DNA from: Flavilitoribacter nigricans DSM 23189 = NBRC 102662
GTDB taxonomy: Bacteria > Bacteroidota > Bacteroidia > Chitinophagales > Saprospiraceae
Reading direction: 5' to 3'
Length of the DNA: 64,000 bases
Assembly: GCF_002646595.1 (NCBI RefSeq)
Contig: NZ_PDUD01000032.1
Coordinates: 1-64,000, forward strand
The notes under the pieces are model-generated. The model searched no databases, had not been told where the DNA came from, and worked only from the letters and a program-made list of their open reading frames with translations. Position 1 is the first letter of the stretch. Each line of letters begins with the position of its first letter. A program made the translations under genes and the position numbers. Below, piece after piece: positions 8,812-18,052 of the stretch.

Positions 8812-9004
8812 CGGAGGATTATGTCCCATGACGATTTGTAAGTGGCAGCTACCTGACCACATACCAACAGGGAAATTGCCGAATGAGAAAACTAACAGAG
8901 CTTACTTGTCTGCAAAAGATAAATTGAGAGGTTTGGTGGCCTGGTCCGTCAAGCCTTTTGTATTTTTTAACCACATTCCATGAACTGATTTAAAATCCAC
9001 CCCT

Positions 9005-10459
9005 ATGACAAGGAGAATTACCCTTGCGGCAGTCCTGATCCTCGGTCTGCTTTTTAACGCAAACGCACAACGAAAAAACAACGGACCCAAACCACGTAAT
9101 ATGTGGGAGGTTGGTGCCAATGGCGGTTACCTATTTTATTCTGGTGATGTTCCATCTGAAGGAGGCTGGGCAGCCGGTATTCATTTTCGGAAGGCACTAG
9201 ACCATGCATTTTCTCTAAGAGCCGATGTTTTGTATGGTATGACCAAAGGTGACAATGGAACGAACAGACTTTACGATAGTAAGTGGACCAGCGGTACCGT
9301 TTTTGGTATACTGAGTATGAATAATTTCAGTATTGACCGAAAAGCTCGCAAATTCAACTACTATATTTTGATCGGTGCGGGCTTTAACCGATTTGAAACT
9401 AATTACATTAATGAGGGAGATGGTATGCAAGGTAGTACAGATAGAGGGACAATAGAGATGGACCTTGCGCCCCACATGACCCCCGGTGCCGGCTTTGCCG
9501 TACGCCTCAGCAAAAGACTCAATATCGGTGCCGAATACCAGGGCATGATCCTATTCGGTCGTCGGGCGGATTTGCTGGATGGCTCCGAATTGGAGAAAGG
9601 TATCCGTTCACCCTTCCGTGATATCGCCAACTACGCTAACCTCAAGATCAATTTCAACCTCGGTAATCCTTCCAAAAAATCCGAGCCTTTATACTGGGTA
9701 AGCCCCGGCGATGTGGTATTCCAGGAAATAGATGAGATCAAAAAACGCCAGGATGAAGCATTCCAGGATAGTGATAAAGATGGTGTGATCGACCTGCTGG
9801 ATCAGGAAGAAAATACACCGCCCAATGCGGAGGTAGATACCAAGGGACGTACCCTGGACAGTGATAAAGACGGTGTACCCAACTACCGCGACAAAGAACC
9901 TTACTATCCACCCCGCGCCGGTGAAGAAGTGGATGATGACGGTGTTGTTATCAATCCGATCGCTGGTCCTAATGGTGCAAATGGCAGTGGAGGCGTGACC
10001 GAAGATCGCGTTCGGGAGATCATCGACGAAGAGTTATCCAAGTATAACCTTTCCGAAGGAGGTTCAACTGTAGCCGAATGGTTCCTGCCGATGATCCACT
10101 TCGGTACCAACAGCCACTCCGTGAAATACTCTGATTACGGAACGCTGGCGGGTATCGCCCGGATGATGAAGGGCAATCCGAGCCTGCGTCTGGTAGTGGA
10201 AGGCCATACTGACCAAACTGGTGGTGAGTCTTACAACGACATGCTTTCCTACGAAAGAGCTAAAGCCGTTGTTGACCATATGGAAACCAATCACGGCATC
10301 AGCCGCGGTCGTTTTGTGATCATCTGGAAAGGTAAGGAAAACGGTTTAGTTCCTCAGAATAGTAGCTACATGAACCGCCGCGTTGAATTCCGCGCTGCCG
10401 GTCCTGGCGATTACGAAATGGCTCCTCCATCTGAATCAGGAAAATCAAACGGATACTAG
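9005..10459 (+). CDS. OmpA-family outer-membrane protein with TSP3-like calcium repeats
   Basis: A 484-residue precursor with signal peptide (1-22, ending NANAQ) and an N-terminal beta-barrel-like domain (about 35-220). Two thrombospondin type-3-like acidic repeats follow (DSDKDGVIDLLDQ and DSDKDGVPNYRDKEP, about 257-300). A C-terminal OmpA domain (about 360-470) has the peptidoglycan-binding pattern GHTDQTGGESYNDMLSYERA. It probably links outer membrane and peptidoglycan. The first 470 bp are much more AT-rich than the rest (19 of 60 G/C at 9301-9360 against 35 of 60 at 9481-9540). A strong terminator follows. Confidence 0.9.
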   Translation: MTRRITLAAVLILGLLFNANAQRKNNGPKPRNMWEVGANGGYLFYSGDVPSEGGWAAGIHFRKALDHAFSLRADVLYGMTKGDNGTNRLYDSKWTSGTVFGILSMNNFSIDRKARKFNYYILIGAGFNRFETNYINEGDGMQGSTDRGTIEMDLAPHMTPGAGFAVRLSKRLNIGAEYQGMILFGRRADLLDGSELEKGIRSPFRDIANYANLKINFNLGNPSKKSEPLYWVSPGDVVFQEIDEIKKRQDEAFQDSDKDGVIDLLDQEENTPPNAEVDTKGRTLDSDKDGVPNYRDKEPYYPPRAGEEVDDDGVVINPIAGPNGANGSGGVTEDRVREIIDEELSKYNLSEGGSTVAEWFLPMIHFGTNSHSVKYSDYGTLAGIARMMKGNPSLRLVVEGHTDQTGGESYNDMLSYERAKAVVDHMETNHGISRGRFVIIWKGKENGLVPQNSSYMNRRVEFRAAGPGDYEMAPPSESGKSNGY

Positions 10460-10501
10460 AACAAGCGATCCGTTCGTATAAAGTCTCTACGTTGAGGACC
10501 T

Positions 10502-10537
10502 AAAAAGGGATATCGGTTTCGGCCGGTATCCCTTTTT
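10502..10537 (+). terminator. Strong terminator after OmpA gene
   Basis: AAAAAGGGATA pairs perfectly with TATCCCTTTTT around a short GC-rich inner loop, about 40 bp past the stop. The arms end in an A-run and a T-run, so it could work in both directions. Confidence 0.8.
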
Positions 10538-10910
10538 AGTTGTCCACAGCTTGGCTTTGCAATCCTAATAAGCCCCCCTTCGAAAACTACCTCATTCACT
10601 GCCGGCCCGGCACGGTTCGATCAAAGCGGATTGAGTTGATCCGGCAGCGGATCGGAGCGAACCTTATGCGACTGTCTCTGAGCGAATTCCCGCTTGAATG
10701 AACGATAATTTTCCAGCAATTAACCGGCAGGAGAAAAAACGTAGACATCGTTAAAATAGGGGAATCGGCACTTTATTAAAAAATTGTACTATATTTACAA
10801 GGGCAAACATGCAGTGAGAAAGCAAAATCAATCCGATCGCCGGAGTTGCTTTCCGAAAAATTCGGAGGCTCTCCGGCAATTTCAATATATAATTGCAATC
10901 CATTCTCTTT
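10538..10910. other. Intergenic region between convergent genes
   Basis: About 370 bp with no credible reading frame. It includes an isolated TTGTCCACA (10540-10548) and a short AT-rich run near 10770-10800. No obvious RNA or repeat. Confidence 0.5.
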
Positions 10911-12227
10911 TTACATTTTCACAAAGAGCCAGCGCACCAACTCCTTCAGGCTCGTTTTCTTTCCATACATCAGAATACCTATCCGATAGATCCGGCCGGA
11001 CAACCAGACTAGTCCGATCGCGGTACCGATCAATAAAAGGATGGATACCAGTAATTGCCAGGCCGGAGGATCATAGGGTATCCTGGCGGCCATAACAATC
11101 GGCGAAAAGAGCGGGAAAATGGAAGACCAAACCGCCAAACTGCTATTGGGAGCTTCTACCGTAGCGATCATGATGTAAAACGCCAGAAGTACCGGGATCG
11201 TAATGGGGATCGTAAGGGATTGTCCTTCGCCCAGATCATCACCCATAGCGGAACCAACCGCGGCAAAGAGGGACGCATAAATAAAGTACCCACCCAGGAA
11301 ATAGGCAACGAACAACGGAATGATCACCCACCAGTTGAGATTGGAGATCTCCGCCATGATCTGAGTGACCATCGCCTGGGTTTCTTCCGGATCAATTTGT
11401 CCGGCTCCGGCCGGGGCTTCCATCTGGGACGGATCTACCCCGAAAAACAAGCTACTGATCACTAAGATAACGGGGAACAGGATCAGCCAGATGGCCAGTT
11501 GGGTAAGCCCGACTGCTCCCACGCCAATGATCTTTCCCATCATCAGCTGAAATGGTTTTACCGATGAGATCATGACTTCAACGATCCGGTTGGTCTTTTC
11601 TTCCATCACACTGCGCATCACCATCATACCGTAAATGAAAACGGTCAGGTACATCACAAAGCCCATTACAAAACCCATTGCGGCGGCGATCTTACTCGCC
11701 AGTTTGCCGGTATTGTTTTCGGCGGCCGCCGTGATCGGCCTGGGTTCGAGTTCTATATCGGTGTCCAGCGCTTCCAGTTGCCGCTTGTCCAGCGAAAGGG
11801 CATTGATCTTGTACTCCCGCAACGCGCGACTGACGCCGCGCAGGATAACGGGTTCCAGATCGAGCGTCAGTTTTTCATCCGAATAGAAATAGATCTCGTA
11901 ATTGTTATCCAGCACATCTGCTACCGGAGGCAGGTACAGGATCCCATTGTAGTCTTCCTGGGGCAGATTTTGTTTGAGCGTCTCGAGATCCGTATCCATT
12001 TTCCGAAAGAAAATATTTCCATCGGAAGCGATGTTTCCGGCCAGGATCTTTCCTTCGTCGACGATAGCGATCCTCTTTGTATCGTCACTCTCGTAAGAAA
12101 AGATCACGGTGATCACTACTATAAAAAGCCCCATAGCCAGGGGAGTGAGCAAGGTAGCCAATATGAAAGACCGTCTTTTTACCCGGGTTAAATACTCCCG
12201 TTTTATGATTAGCCAGAGTTTATCCAT
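10911..12227 (-). CDS. ABC-2 type transporter permease (NatB-like)
   Basis: A 438-residue inner-membrane permease. One helix lies near the N-terminus (about 22-45), a large extracytoplasmic domain follows (about 50-180), and five further hydrophobic segments occupy the C-terminal half (about 185-420). This is the layout of NatB/YhaP-type ABC-2 permeases in which the first loop projects outside the membrane. It starts 33 bp after the cognate ATPase gene and is surely in the same operon. NatAB systems export sodium in Bacillus, but related pairs move other substrates, so the substrate is open. Confidence 0.85.
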   Translation of the reverse strand: MDKLWLIIKREYLTRVKRRSFILATLLTPLAMGLFIVVITVIFSYESDDTKRIAIVDEGKILAGNIASDGNIFFRKMDTDLETLKQNLPQEDYNGILYLPPVADVLDNNYEIYFYSDEKLTLDLEPVILRGVSRALREYKINALSLDKRQLEALDTDIELEPRPITAAAENNTGKLASKIAAAMGFVMGFVMYLTVFIYGMMVMRSVMEEKTNRIVEVMISSVKPFQLMMGKIIGVGAVGLTQLAIWLILFPVILVISSLFFGVDPSQMEAPAGAGQIDPEETQAMVTQIMAEISNLNWWVIIPLFVAYFLGGYFIYASLFAAVGSAMGDDLGEGQSLTIPITIPVLLAFYIMIATVEAPNSSLAVWSSIFPLFSPIVMAARIPYDPPAWQLLVSILLLIGTAIGLVWLSGRIYRIGILMYGKKTSLKELVRWLFVKM

Positions 12228-12260
12228 AGTTGTTTTTTTAGGCTTGGAAGAATTAGGTGG

Positions 12261-13157
12261 TTAGAGTTGATTGACCTGACGGATGAATATCTCGTTCAAA
12301 CTGGGAAGAACTTCCCGAAAAGCCCGCAGACGTACCCCATGATCCAGTAAATACCGAAGCAGATTGGTGGAGTCGACGCCTTCAGTCAGTTTTACCTTAT
12401 AAATGCCGTTGCGCTCGTTTACAACGGTGGCGATTTCCTCCAGACTGGTTGGCAGCGTGTCCAGCGGTTCCAGCTCGTACAGGTTCTCTTTAAAGTTTTC
12501 CTTGATATCGGCCACCTTTCCTTCCAGGACGTTTTGACCTTTGTTGATCAATACGATGTATTCACAGATCTCTTCGACCTGTTCCATGCGGTGGGTAGAA
12601 AATATAATGGTAGTTCCGGACTGGTGTAATTTGAAGATCTCTTCTTTGATCAGATTGGTGTTGATGGGGTCCAGTCCGGAAAAAGGCTCATCGAGGATCA
12701 GCAGGCGGGGTTCGTGCACTACCGTGGAAATGAACTGAATCTTTTGTTGCATCCCCTTGGAAAGCTCATCCACTTTTTTGTTCCACCAATCGGTGATCTC
12801 GAATTTTTCCAGCCAGGCATTGATCTTTTGGCGGGCGGTCGCTTTGTCCAGTCCTTTTAGCCGGGCCAGGTAGATCAAATGCTCTCCCACCTTCATCTTT
12901 TTATAAAGACCCCGTTCTTCCGGCATGTAACCGATCTGCATCGGGTGGGCCGTGTTAAGCGGTTCTCCCTCAAAAAATACGTGGCCGGTATCAGCCCGGG
13001 TGATGGTGGTTATGATCCGGATCAGAGAGGTCTTTCCGGCTCCGTTCGGTCCCAACAATCCAAAGATGGAACCCTGGGGTACGGAAAAACTAACTTCATC
13101 AACCGCTTTGTGACGATGGTACTGTTTGACCACGTCCTGCAATTGGAGTACATCCAT
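12261..13157 (-). CDS. ABC transporter ATPase (NatA-like)
   Basis: A 298-residue ATPase with Walker A GPNGAGKTS (about 36-44), signature LSKGMQQK (about 133-140), Walker B LLILDEPFSGLDP (about 153-165) and H-loop THR. The C-terminal 80 residues match the DUF4162-type tail found on drug/sodium-export ATPases of the NatA/CcmA group. It pairs with the permease gene directly downstream. A TATTTTCG on the minus strand about 50 bp upstream is a near match to the -7 box. It is divergent from the lipid-kinase gene. Confidence 0.88.
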   Translation of the reverse strand: MDVLQLQDVVKQYHRHKAVDEVSFSVPQGSIFGLLGPNGAGKTSLIRIITTITRADTGHVFFEGEPLNTAHPMQIGYMPEERGLYKKMKVGEHLIYLARLKGLDKATARQKINAWLEKFEITDWWNKKVDELSKGMQQKIQFISTVVHEPRLLILDEPFSGLDPINTNLIKEEIFKLHQSGTTIIFSTHRMEQVEEICEYIVLINKGQNVLEGKVADIKENFKENLYELEPLDTLPTSLEEIATVVNERNGIYKVKLTEGVDSTNLLRYLLDHGVRLRAFREVLPSLNEIFIRQVNQL

Positions 13158-13284
13158 AAATTAATAATTAGGTTTTGAGTGGGCGATCACGAGCGAAAAT
13201 AATTACTTTCGGTTAAACAAAACATAATTATCTATTGATCGCACCAAGCCTTCGATGAAGGCTGAAACTATCCACCCTTAGCGA

Positions 13285-14235
13285 ATGGCTCGATTTGAAA
13301 ATGCTCACTGGATGTTTATTGTCAACCCGGCGGCGGCCAACGGAAAAGTCGGTCGGATCTGGCCCGGCTTGGAAGCCCGGATCGCCGAACGGCTACAGCT
13401 TTACGAAGTGAGTCATACCCGCTATTCCGGGCACGGTATTGAACTGGCCCGGAAAGCTGTCCAGTCCGGCTTTCGGCACATCATTGCGGTAGGAGGAGAT
13501 GGTACCAATCACGAAGTGACCAATGGAATCCTCCAGCAGGATCTGATCCCCAGTCGTGATATTTTTTATACATTGCTACCGGTGGGAACCGGGAATGACT
13601 GGATCCGTACCCATCGGATACCCCGCCAACTCGATGCCTGGCTGGATATGCTGGAGGAAGGCTTTTTGACCGTTCAGGAAGTAGGGTTGGTGCGTTACCG
13701 GCTTGAGAATGAACAATCTCAAAGGTATTTTGTCAATGTAGCGGGGATGGCCTACGACGGCTTTGTTGTGCATTACGGTGAAAAGTGGAAGGCCTGGATC
13801 CGAAACCGCTTCTTTTATCTGCTGCTTATCCTTCGGTGCCTTTTTTTGTATCGACTCACCGGAGGGATCATTCTGGCAGACGATAAACGAATTGAGAACC
13901 GTTTTTATACTATTAATATTGGGATCTGCCGGTTTTCGGGTGGCGGCATGCAACTCGTTCCTCAGGCCGATCCCCGGGATGGTCAACTGGCCCTTACCTA
14001 CGCCGGGCCGGTATCTAAAATGGGCGTTATCCTCAATACTTGGAGGTTTTATAACGGCAGTATCGGACGGCATCCAAAAATTGAACTCCTGCAGGCACGG
14101 ACCGTCGAGGTCGGCAGTCTGCCCGGCGAAAAGGGGATCCCGCTCGAAGCGGACGGAGAATTCCTGGGGTATAGTCCGGCCGCTTTTTCTCTGGTGCCGG
14201 CGGCCCTGACGGTGATCGTTCCGTCACCGGAATAA
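13285..14235 (+). CDS. Diacylglycerol/sphingosine kinase family protein (DagK/YegS-like)
   Basis: A 316-residue cytosolic lipid kinase. FIVNPAAANGK is near the N-terminus, the nucleotide loop GGDGTNHEVTNGI is at about 73-85, and PVGTGNDW at about 98-105. These match the DAGK catalytic domain (Pfam DAGK_cat), and the C-terminal beta-sandwich ends in a conserved EADGE segment. The family phosphorylates diacylglycerol or related lipids; the true substrate is not set by sequence. It is divergent from the ABC exporter operon. Confidence 0.87.
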   Translation: MARFENAHWMFIVNPAAANGKVGRIWPGLEARIAERLQLYEVSHTRYSGHGIELARKAVQSGFRHIIAVGGDGTNHEVTNGILQQDLIPSRDIFYTLLPVGTGNDWIRTHRIPRQLDAWLDMLEEGFLTVQEVGLVRYRLENEQSQRYFVNVAGMAYDGFVVHYGEKWKAWIRNRFFYLLLILRCLFLYRLTGGIILADDKRIENRFYTINIGICRFSGGGMQLVPQADPRDGQLALTYAGPVSKMGVILNTWRFYNGSIGRHPKIELLQARTVEVGSLPGEKGIPLEADGEFLGYSPAAFSLVPAALTVIVPSPE

Positions 14236-14394
14236 GTGCGATCGTATAGTAATGAAGGATCGCGAAAGAGGGGATCGGAGACAATTTACCGGGCCGTAAA
14301 AGGACGACTCCAAAGCCCGCAAACCGGCCAGGGGTGTGACCACTCCCAAAATTGACCGTCAAAAGAATGCCTATCAACCAAAAATTGATATACC

Positions 14395-15060
14395 ATGAGA
14401 ATTTATATGCTGAGCTTTTTGCTGATTTTTGTTACCACTCAATTCCTTTCCGCCCAACTTTACGAGAAAGCCGTCCCCATGAGTGAGGGTAGCAACAATG
14501 CATTGACGCTCTCCTTACCCCGTATCTCCGTAAAAGATGCGGAAAAAGTCTGGCAACAGTACATGGACGACTTTTATGACAGTAAAGCCAAATGGAACCG
14601 CAAGACCAAAGAATGGATCATTACCGATGCCGATATTGTTGCCCTCGGCCGTGGCAAAACCATTGATATGTACACTACTTTCGATAAATCGGGAGATGGT
14701 GTAAAAGTTAATCTCTGGGTCGATCTGGATGGCGAATTCCTTACCTCCAGAGAATACCCGGATCGCTATACCGATGCGGAAAAGCTGATGATGCGCTACG
14801 CACTGGAAGTCGCCAAAGCTTCGGTACAGGAAGAACTCGATAAGGAAGAAAAGGAACTGGATCGCATGGAAACGGATATGCGAAAGTTGAAGAATGCCAA
14901 CGAGCGTTATCACCGCGATATCGAGCGGGCAAAAGACGCAATCAAAAAGGCCGAAGAAGACATCGTGAAAAACGTCCGGGAGCAGGAGGATACTCTGAAA
15001 AAGATCGAATTGCAGAAGGAATTACTCGATCAGATCCGGAAAAAACTGAATGAACTTTAG
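14395..15060 (+). CDS. Secreted coiled-coil protein, function unknown
   Basis: A 221-residue precursor with a signal peptide (1-21, ending LSAQ). A small alpha/beta domain (about 25-135) is followed by a long, highly charged coiled coil (about 140-221, heptads of Glu/Lys with Leu/Ile). It is probably periplasmic. I recognise no family. A good terminator lies 40 bp downstream, so it appears monocistronic. Confidence 0.75.
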   Translation: MRIYMLSFLLIFVTTQFLSAQLYEKAVPMSEGSNNALTLSLPRISVKDAEKVWQQYMDDFYDSKAKWNRKTKEWIITDADIVALGRGKTIDMYTTFDKSGDGVKVNLWVDLDGEFLTSREYPDRYTDAEKLMMRYALEVAKASVQEELDKEEKELDRMETDMRKLKNANERYHRDIERAKDAIKKAEEDIVKNVREQEDTLKKIELQKELLDQIRKKLNEL

Positions 15061-15100
15061 ACGAAAGAAACCCTCATAATACACATTGGTATTTTTTGAA

Positions 15101-15129
15101 AAGCCTCGCTTTAAGCGGGGCTTTTTTTT
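15101..15129 (+). terminator. Terminator after coiled-coil gene
   Basis: AAGCCTCGC and GCGGGGCTT form a 9-bp stem (one T-G pair) with loop TTTAA, followed by eight T. A DnaA-box match starts at its last base. Confidence 0.85.
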
Positions 15130-15501
15130 GTGGAAAAACGACCAAAATTACTTTTGCACAATCTGCCGATAACAACAATATAGTGATAGTTTTATCCTAA
15201 CTTTAAAGGACTGTGTCAAACCTGAATAAACAGTAGGTAAACTCCAGGTAAACAAACTGTCGATAAACTGAACAATATGCATTATTTTTTATAAACATAT
15301 ATAGAATTTTATTTTTTAAAACGAGTCCCCGAAAACCTGGAAAAATGGCATCAGATTGTGGACAACAAGTGGTTTATCCACAGTTTTTGCGCCTTTATTA
15401 ACAATGGGCCTCGTATCAATTCGATCACCATTTCGTATAATCTTGAATTATTCATACGTTAACTGTAAGATAAGCTGTAAATTTGGCACTACTTTTCCAC
15501 A
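15129..15501. other. Candidate replication origin (oriC-like region) upstream of dnaB
   Basis: This non-coding stretch holds five matches to the DnaA box TTNTNCACA: 15129-15137 (minus, TTTTCCACA), 15152-15160 (plus, TTTTGCACA), 15357-15365 (minus, TTGTCCACA), 15374-15382 (plus, perfect TTATCCACA) and 15493-15501 (plus, TTTTCCACA). Between the box clusters, TAAAC recurs at 15227, 15238, 15249, 15264 and 15292, the first three at exactly 11-bp intervals. These precede an AT-rich core (about 15276-15320) that could unwind. Boxes, iteron-like repeats and an AT-rich element beside the replicative helicase gene fit an origin. An alternative is DnaA-controlled transcription of dnaB. Confidence 0.55.
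15478..15485 (+). promoter_or_regulatory. -7 box TAAATTTG for dnaB
   Basis: Exact TAnnTTTG match 38 bp before the dnaB ATG. A DnaA-box match (15493-15501) overlaps the expected transcription start, which would allow DnaA to regulate this promoter. Confidence 0.5.
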
Positions 15502-15523
15502 GCACTAAAGCATTCAGCATACT

Positions 15524-17050
15524 ATGGCCGAAGTGAATAAATCTGCAAACACCAAGGGGTACCGGAGCACGCGCGATAAGAAGAGAGGGGATGACCTCTC
15601 CAACTTCGTATTCGGGCGGGTGCAGCCACAGGCCAGTTCCCTGGAGGAAGCAGTGCTCGGTGCCGTAATGCTGGATAAGAATGCCTTATCGATCATACTG
15701 GATATTCTCCGTCCGGAGAGTTTTTACGTCGATGCCCATACGCTGATCTTCAAAGCTATGCTCCGGCTTTTCGAAAAGTCGCATCCCATCGACCTGTTAA
15801 CGGTGATGGAAGAGCTGAAGAAATCCGGTGACCTCGAAGCGGTCGGCGGACCGGCTTACCTGGCAGAACTGACCAATCGCGTTGCATCGGCCGCCAACAT
15901 CGAATTTCACGCACGGATCATCGCCCAAAAGTATATTCAGCGGGAACTCATCGCTACTTCTACCAAGGTGATCCGGGATGCATTTGAAGATACTACCGAT
16001 GTATTCCAGTTGCTGGACGACGCAGAGCAGGGCCTCTTTGCCATTGCACAGCAGAACATGAGCCGTGGTTACGAATCCATGAGCACCCTGGCGAGTAAAA
16101 CGCTCAAACAGCTGGAAGGCCTGAAAGACCGGGAAGACGGTCTGACCGGGGTGCCCACGGGTTTTACCGATTTCGACCGACTGACTTCCGGTCTGCAGAA
16201 ATCGGATCTGATCATTCTGGCGGCTCGTCCCGGCATGGGTAAAACCTCTTTCACTTTGTCCCTGGCCAAAAATGCCGCTGCGGAATTCGGTAAGGGGGTC
16301 GCCTTTTTCTCCCTGGAGATGTCCAGTCTGCAGCTTGCCCAACGGATCATCTCCATGGAAGCGGAGATCTCCGGTATGAAGATGCGGAACGGCCAATTGG
16401 AAGAATACGAGTGGCAGCAATTGCACACAGCTATCGAAAGGGTAGGGGAAGCTCCGATCTTTATCGATGATACGCCCGGTATCAACGTTTTCGAACTGCG
16501 TGCTAAATGCCGCCGCCTGAAAATGCAGCACGATATTCAACTGATCATCATTGACTACCTACAATTGATGAGTGGTGGTGGCGAAAACCAAAAGGGTAAC
16601 CGGGAACAGGAGGTTAGTGCCATCTCGCGGGCACTGAAAGGCCTGGCCAAAGAACTGGACGTACCCGTCATCGCCCTGTCCCAGCTGAGCCGGGCCGTAG
16701 AGGTGCGGGGAGGAACGAAACGCCCTCAGCTGAGTGACCTTCGGGAATCCGGCTCGATCGAGCAGGATGCGGATATGGTAGCCTTTATCTACCGTCCGGA
16801 ATACTACCAGATCATGGAAGACGAAGAAGGACAATCCCTAAAAGGAGTCGCGGAGATCATCGTAGCCAAAAACCGTCACGGTGAGCTGAAAGACGTGCGC
16901 ATGCGCTTTACCGCCGAGTTCGCCCGCTTTTCGGATCTGGGAGATCCCGATTTTGGGGATCTGCCGGACGATACTTTCGACACACCCGTCATTCCCAATA
17001 TCATCACCCGTCCTTCCAAGATGAATGACGATGAGGATATTCCTTTTTAA
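15524..17050 (+). CDS. dnaB: Replicative DNA helicase DnaB
   Basis: A 508-residue hexameric helicase. The N-terminal primase-interacting domain spans about 30-140, beginning PQASSLEEAVLGAVMLD. The RecA-like domain spans about 190-470, with Walker A ARPGMGKTS (about 233-241), Walker B LIIIDYLQLM, the H4 motif (REQEVSAISRALK) and the arginine-finger region. Length and motif order are those of bacterial DnaB. It has a polar N-terminal extension (about 30 residues) and a short acidic tail. No intein is present. It follows directly on the candidate origin, and a pseudouridine synthase gene follows after 70 bp. Confidence 0.96.
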   Translation: MAEVNKSANTKGYRSTRDKKRGDDLSNFVFGRVQPQASSLEEAVLGAVMLDKNALSIILDILRPESFYVDAHTLIFKAMLRLFEKSHPIDLLTVMEELKKSGDLEAVGGPAYLAELTNRVASAANIEFHARIIAQKYIQRELIATSTKVIRDAFEDTTDVFQLLDDAEQGLFAIAQQNMSRGYESMSTLASKTLKQLEGLKDREDGLTGVPTGFTDFDRLTSGLQKSDLIILAARPGMGKTSFTLSLAKNAAAEFGKGVAFFSLEMSSLQLAQRIISMEAEISGMKMRNGQLEEYEWQQLHTAIERVGEAPIFIDDTPGINVFELRAKCRRLKMQHDIQLIIIDYLQLMSGGGENQKGNREQEVSAISRALKGLAKELDVPVIALSQLSRAVEVRGGTKRPQLSDLRESGSIEQDADMVAFIYRPEYYQIMEDEEGQSLKGVAEIIVAKNRHGELKDVRMRFTAEFARFSDLGDPDFGDLPDDTFDTPVIPNIITRPSKMNDDEDIPF

Positions 17051-17120
17051 TTAAATTTACTACTCTACAGATTGGTAATGGCCGGATGGTCATCCTTCAC
17101 ATCTATTTAAACGTTGCAAA

Positions 17121-17936
17121 ATGTCTAAAAGCAGGAAACCTGAAAAGAAAAGATCCTTCCGTCCCAGCGCACCTCCCAAAAAAGAAAAGCAAGCCGCCGC
17201 ACCCGTCGAACAGACCACTTCGGTCGTCGGCATGCGACTGAATAAATACGTTGCCCACTGTGGTGTTTGTTCGCGCCGGCAGGCCGCCGACTTCGTAAAA
17301 GCGGGGAAGGTAAGCGTGAACGGTAAGGTTGAACTTTCGCCGGCCTACCAGATCGAAGAGGGAGATCAGGTCTCCTTTGAGGGCAAACCCATCCAACCGG
17401 AAGAAAAGCTGGTCTACATTCTGATGAATAAACCGCGGGGCATTATCACCACCGTGAAAGACGATCAGGGACGCCGTACGGTGATCGATCTGGTTTCGGA
17501 TAAGGTATCCGAGCGGATATTCCCCGTTGGCCGGCTCGATCGGGACACATCCGGTTTACTCCTGCTCACCAATGACGGCTCCCTGGCCGAGCGCATGATG
17601 CACCCCCGACACGAGACCAAAAAGGTCTACAACGTCACCCTTGATAAAACGGTGACCAAAGCCCATATGGAGGCCATTGCGGCCGGCCTGGAACTGGAGG
17701 ACGGACCTGCCCCCATCAAATGGGTACAGTACCTGGATCCGGATAACAAGAAGGAAGTAGGGATAGAGATCGTGATCGGCCGGAACCGCATCGTACGCCG
17801 AATCTTCGAACATCTGGGCTATCGCGTGCGAAAACTGGATCGTGTCTATCTGGGGGGGCTCACTAAAAAAGACCTGCCACGGGGATGGTGGCGTTATCTG
17901 ACGGACCAGGAAATCATCATGGTAAAGCACTTTTAG
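17121..17936 (+). CDS. rluB: RluB/RsuA-family pseudouridine synthase
   Basis: A 271-residue RNA-modifying enzyme. The first 35 residues are Lys/Pro-rich and probably disordered, an S4 RNA-binding domain follows (about 38-90, MRLNKYVAHCGVCSRRQA), then the RluB/E/F-type catalytic domain. The catalytic motif GRLDRDTSGLLLLTNDG contains the expected nucleophile D140. Members isomerise uridines in 23S or 16S rRNA; the exact site (RluB, RluE, RluF or RsuA type) is inferred only from overall similarity. Confidence 0.88.
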   Translation: MSKSRKPEKKRSFRPSAPPKKEKQAAAPVEQTTSVVGMRLNKYVAHCGVCSRRQAADFVKAGKVSVNGKVELSPAYQIEEGDQVSFEGKPIQPEEKLVYILMNKPRGIITTVKDDQGRRTVIDLVSDKVSERIFPVGRLDRDTSGLLLLTNDGSLAERMMHPRHETKKVYNVTLDKTVTKAHMEAIAAGLELEDGPAPIKWVQYLDPDNKKEVGIEIVIGRNRIVRRIFEHLGYRVRKLDRVYLGGLTKKDLPRGWWRYLTDQEIIMVKHF

Positions 17937-18052
17937 ACAGGCCAATACTCCAGGCATACGTCCAATAGATCACCTCGATCGGAAAGCACCGGTTAAACCG
18001 GGAGAGTACCATCAGCCCTCTCCACTATCAATACCGTAATCGCATTCGGAAT

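Noticed and set aside
8771-8983. 70-codon frame in the OmpA leader
   Set aside because: It starts before the likely -7 box and has no recognisable features or hydrophobic segment; treated as leader sequence.
10540-10548. Isolated DnaA-box match TTGTCCACA
   Set aside because: A single degenerate box without companions is expected by chance.
10784-11095. 103-codon plus-strand frame overlapping the ABC permease
   Set aside because: Most of it is antisense to the permease and is Ser/Arg-rich shadow sequence.
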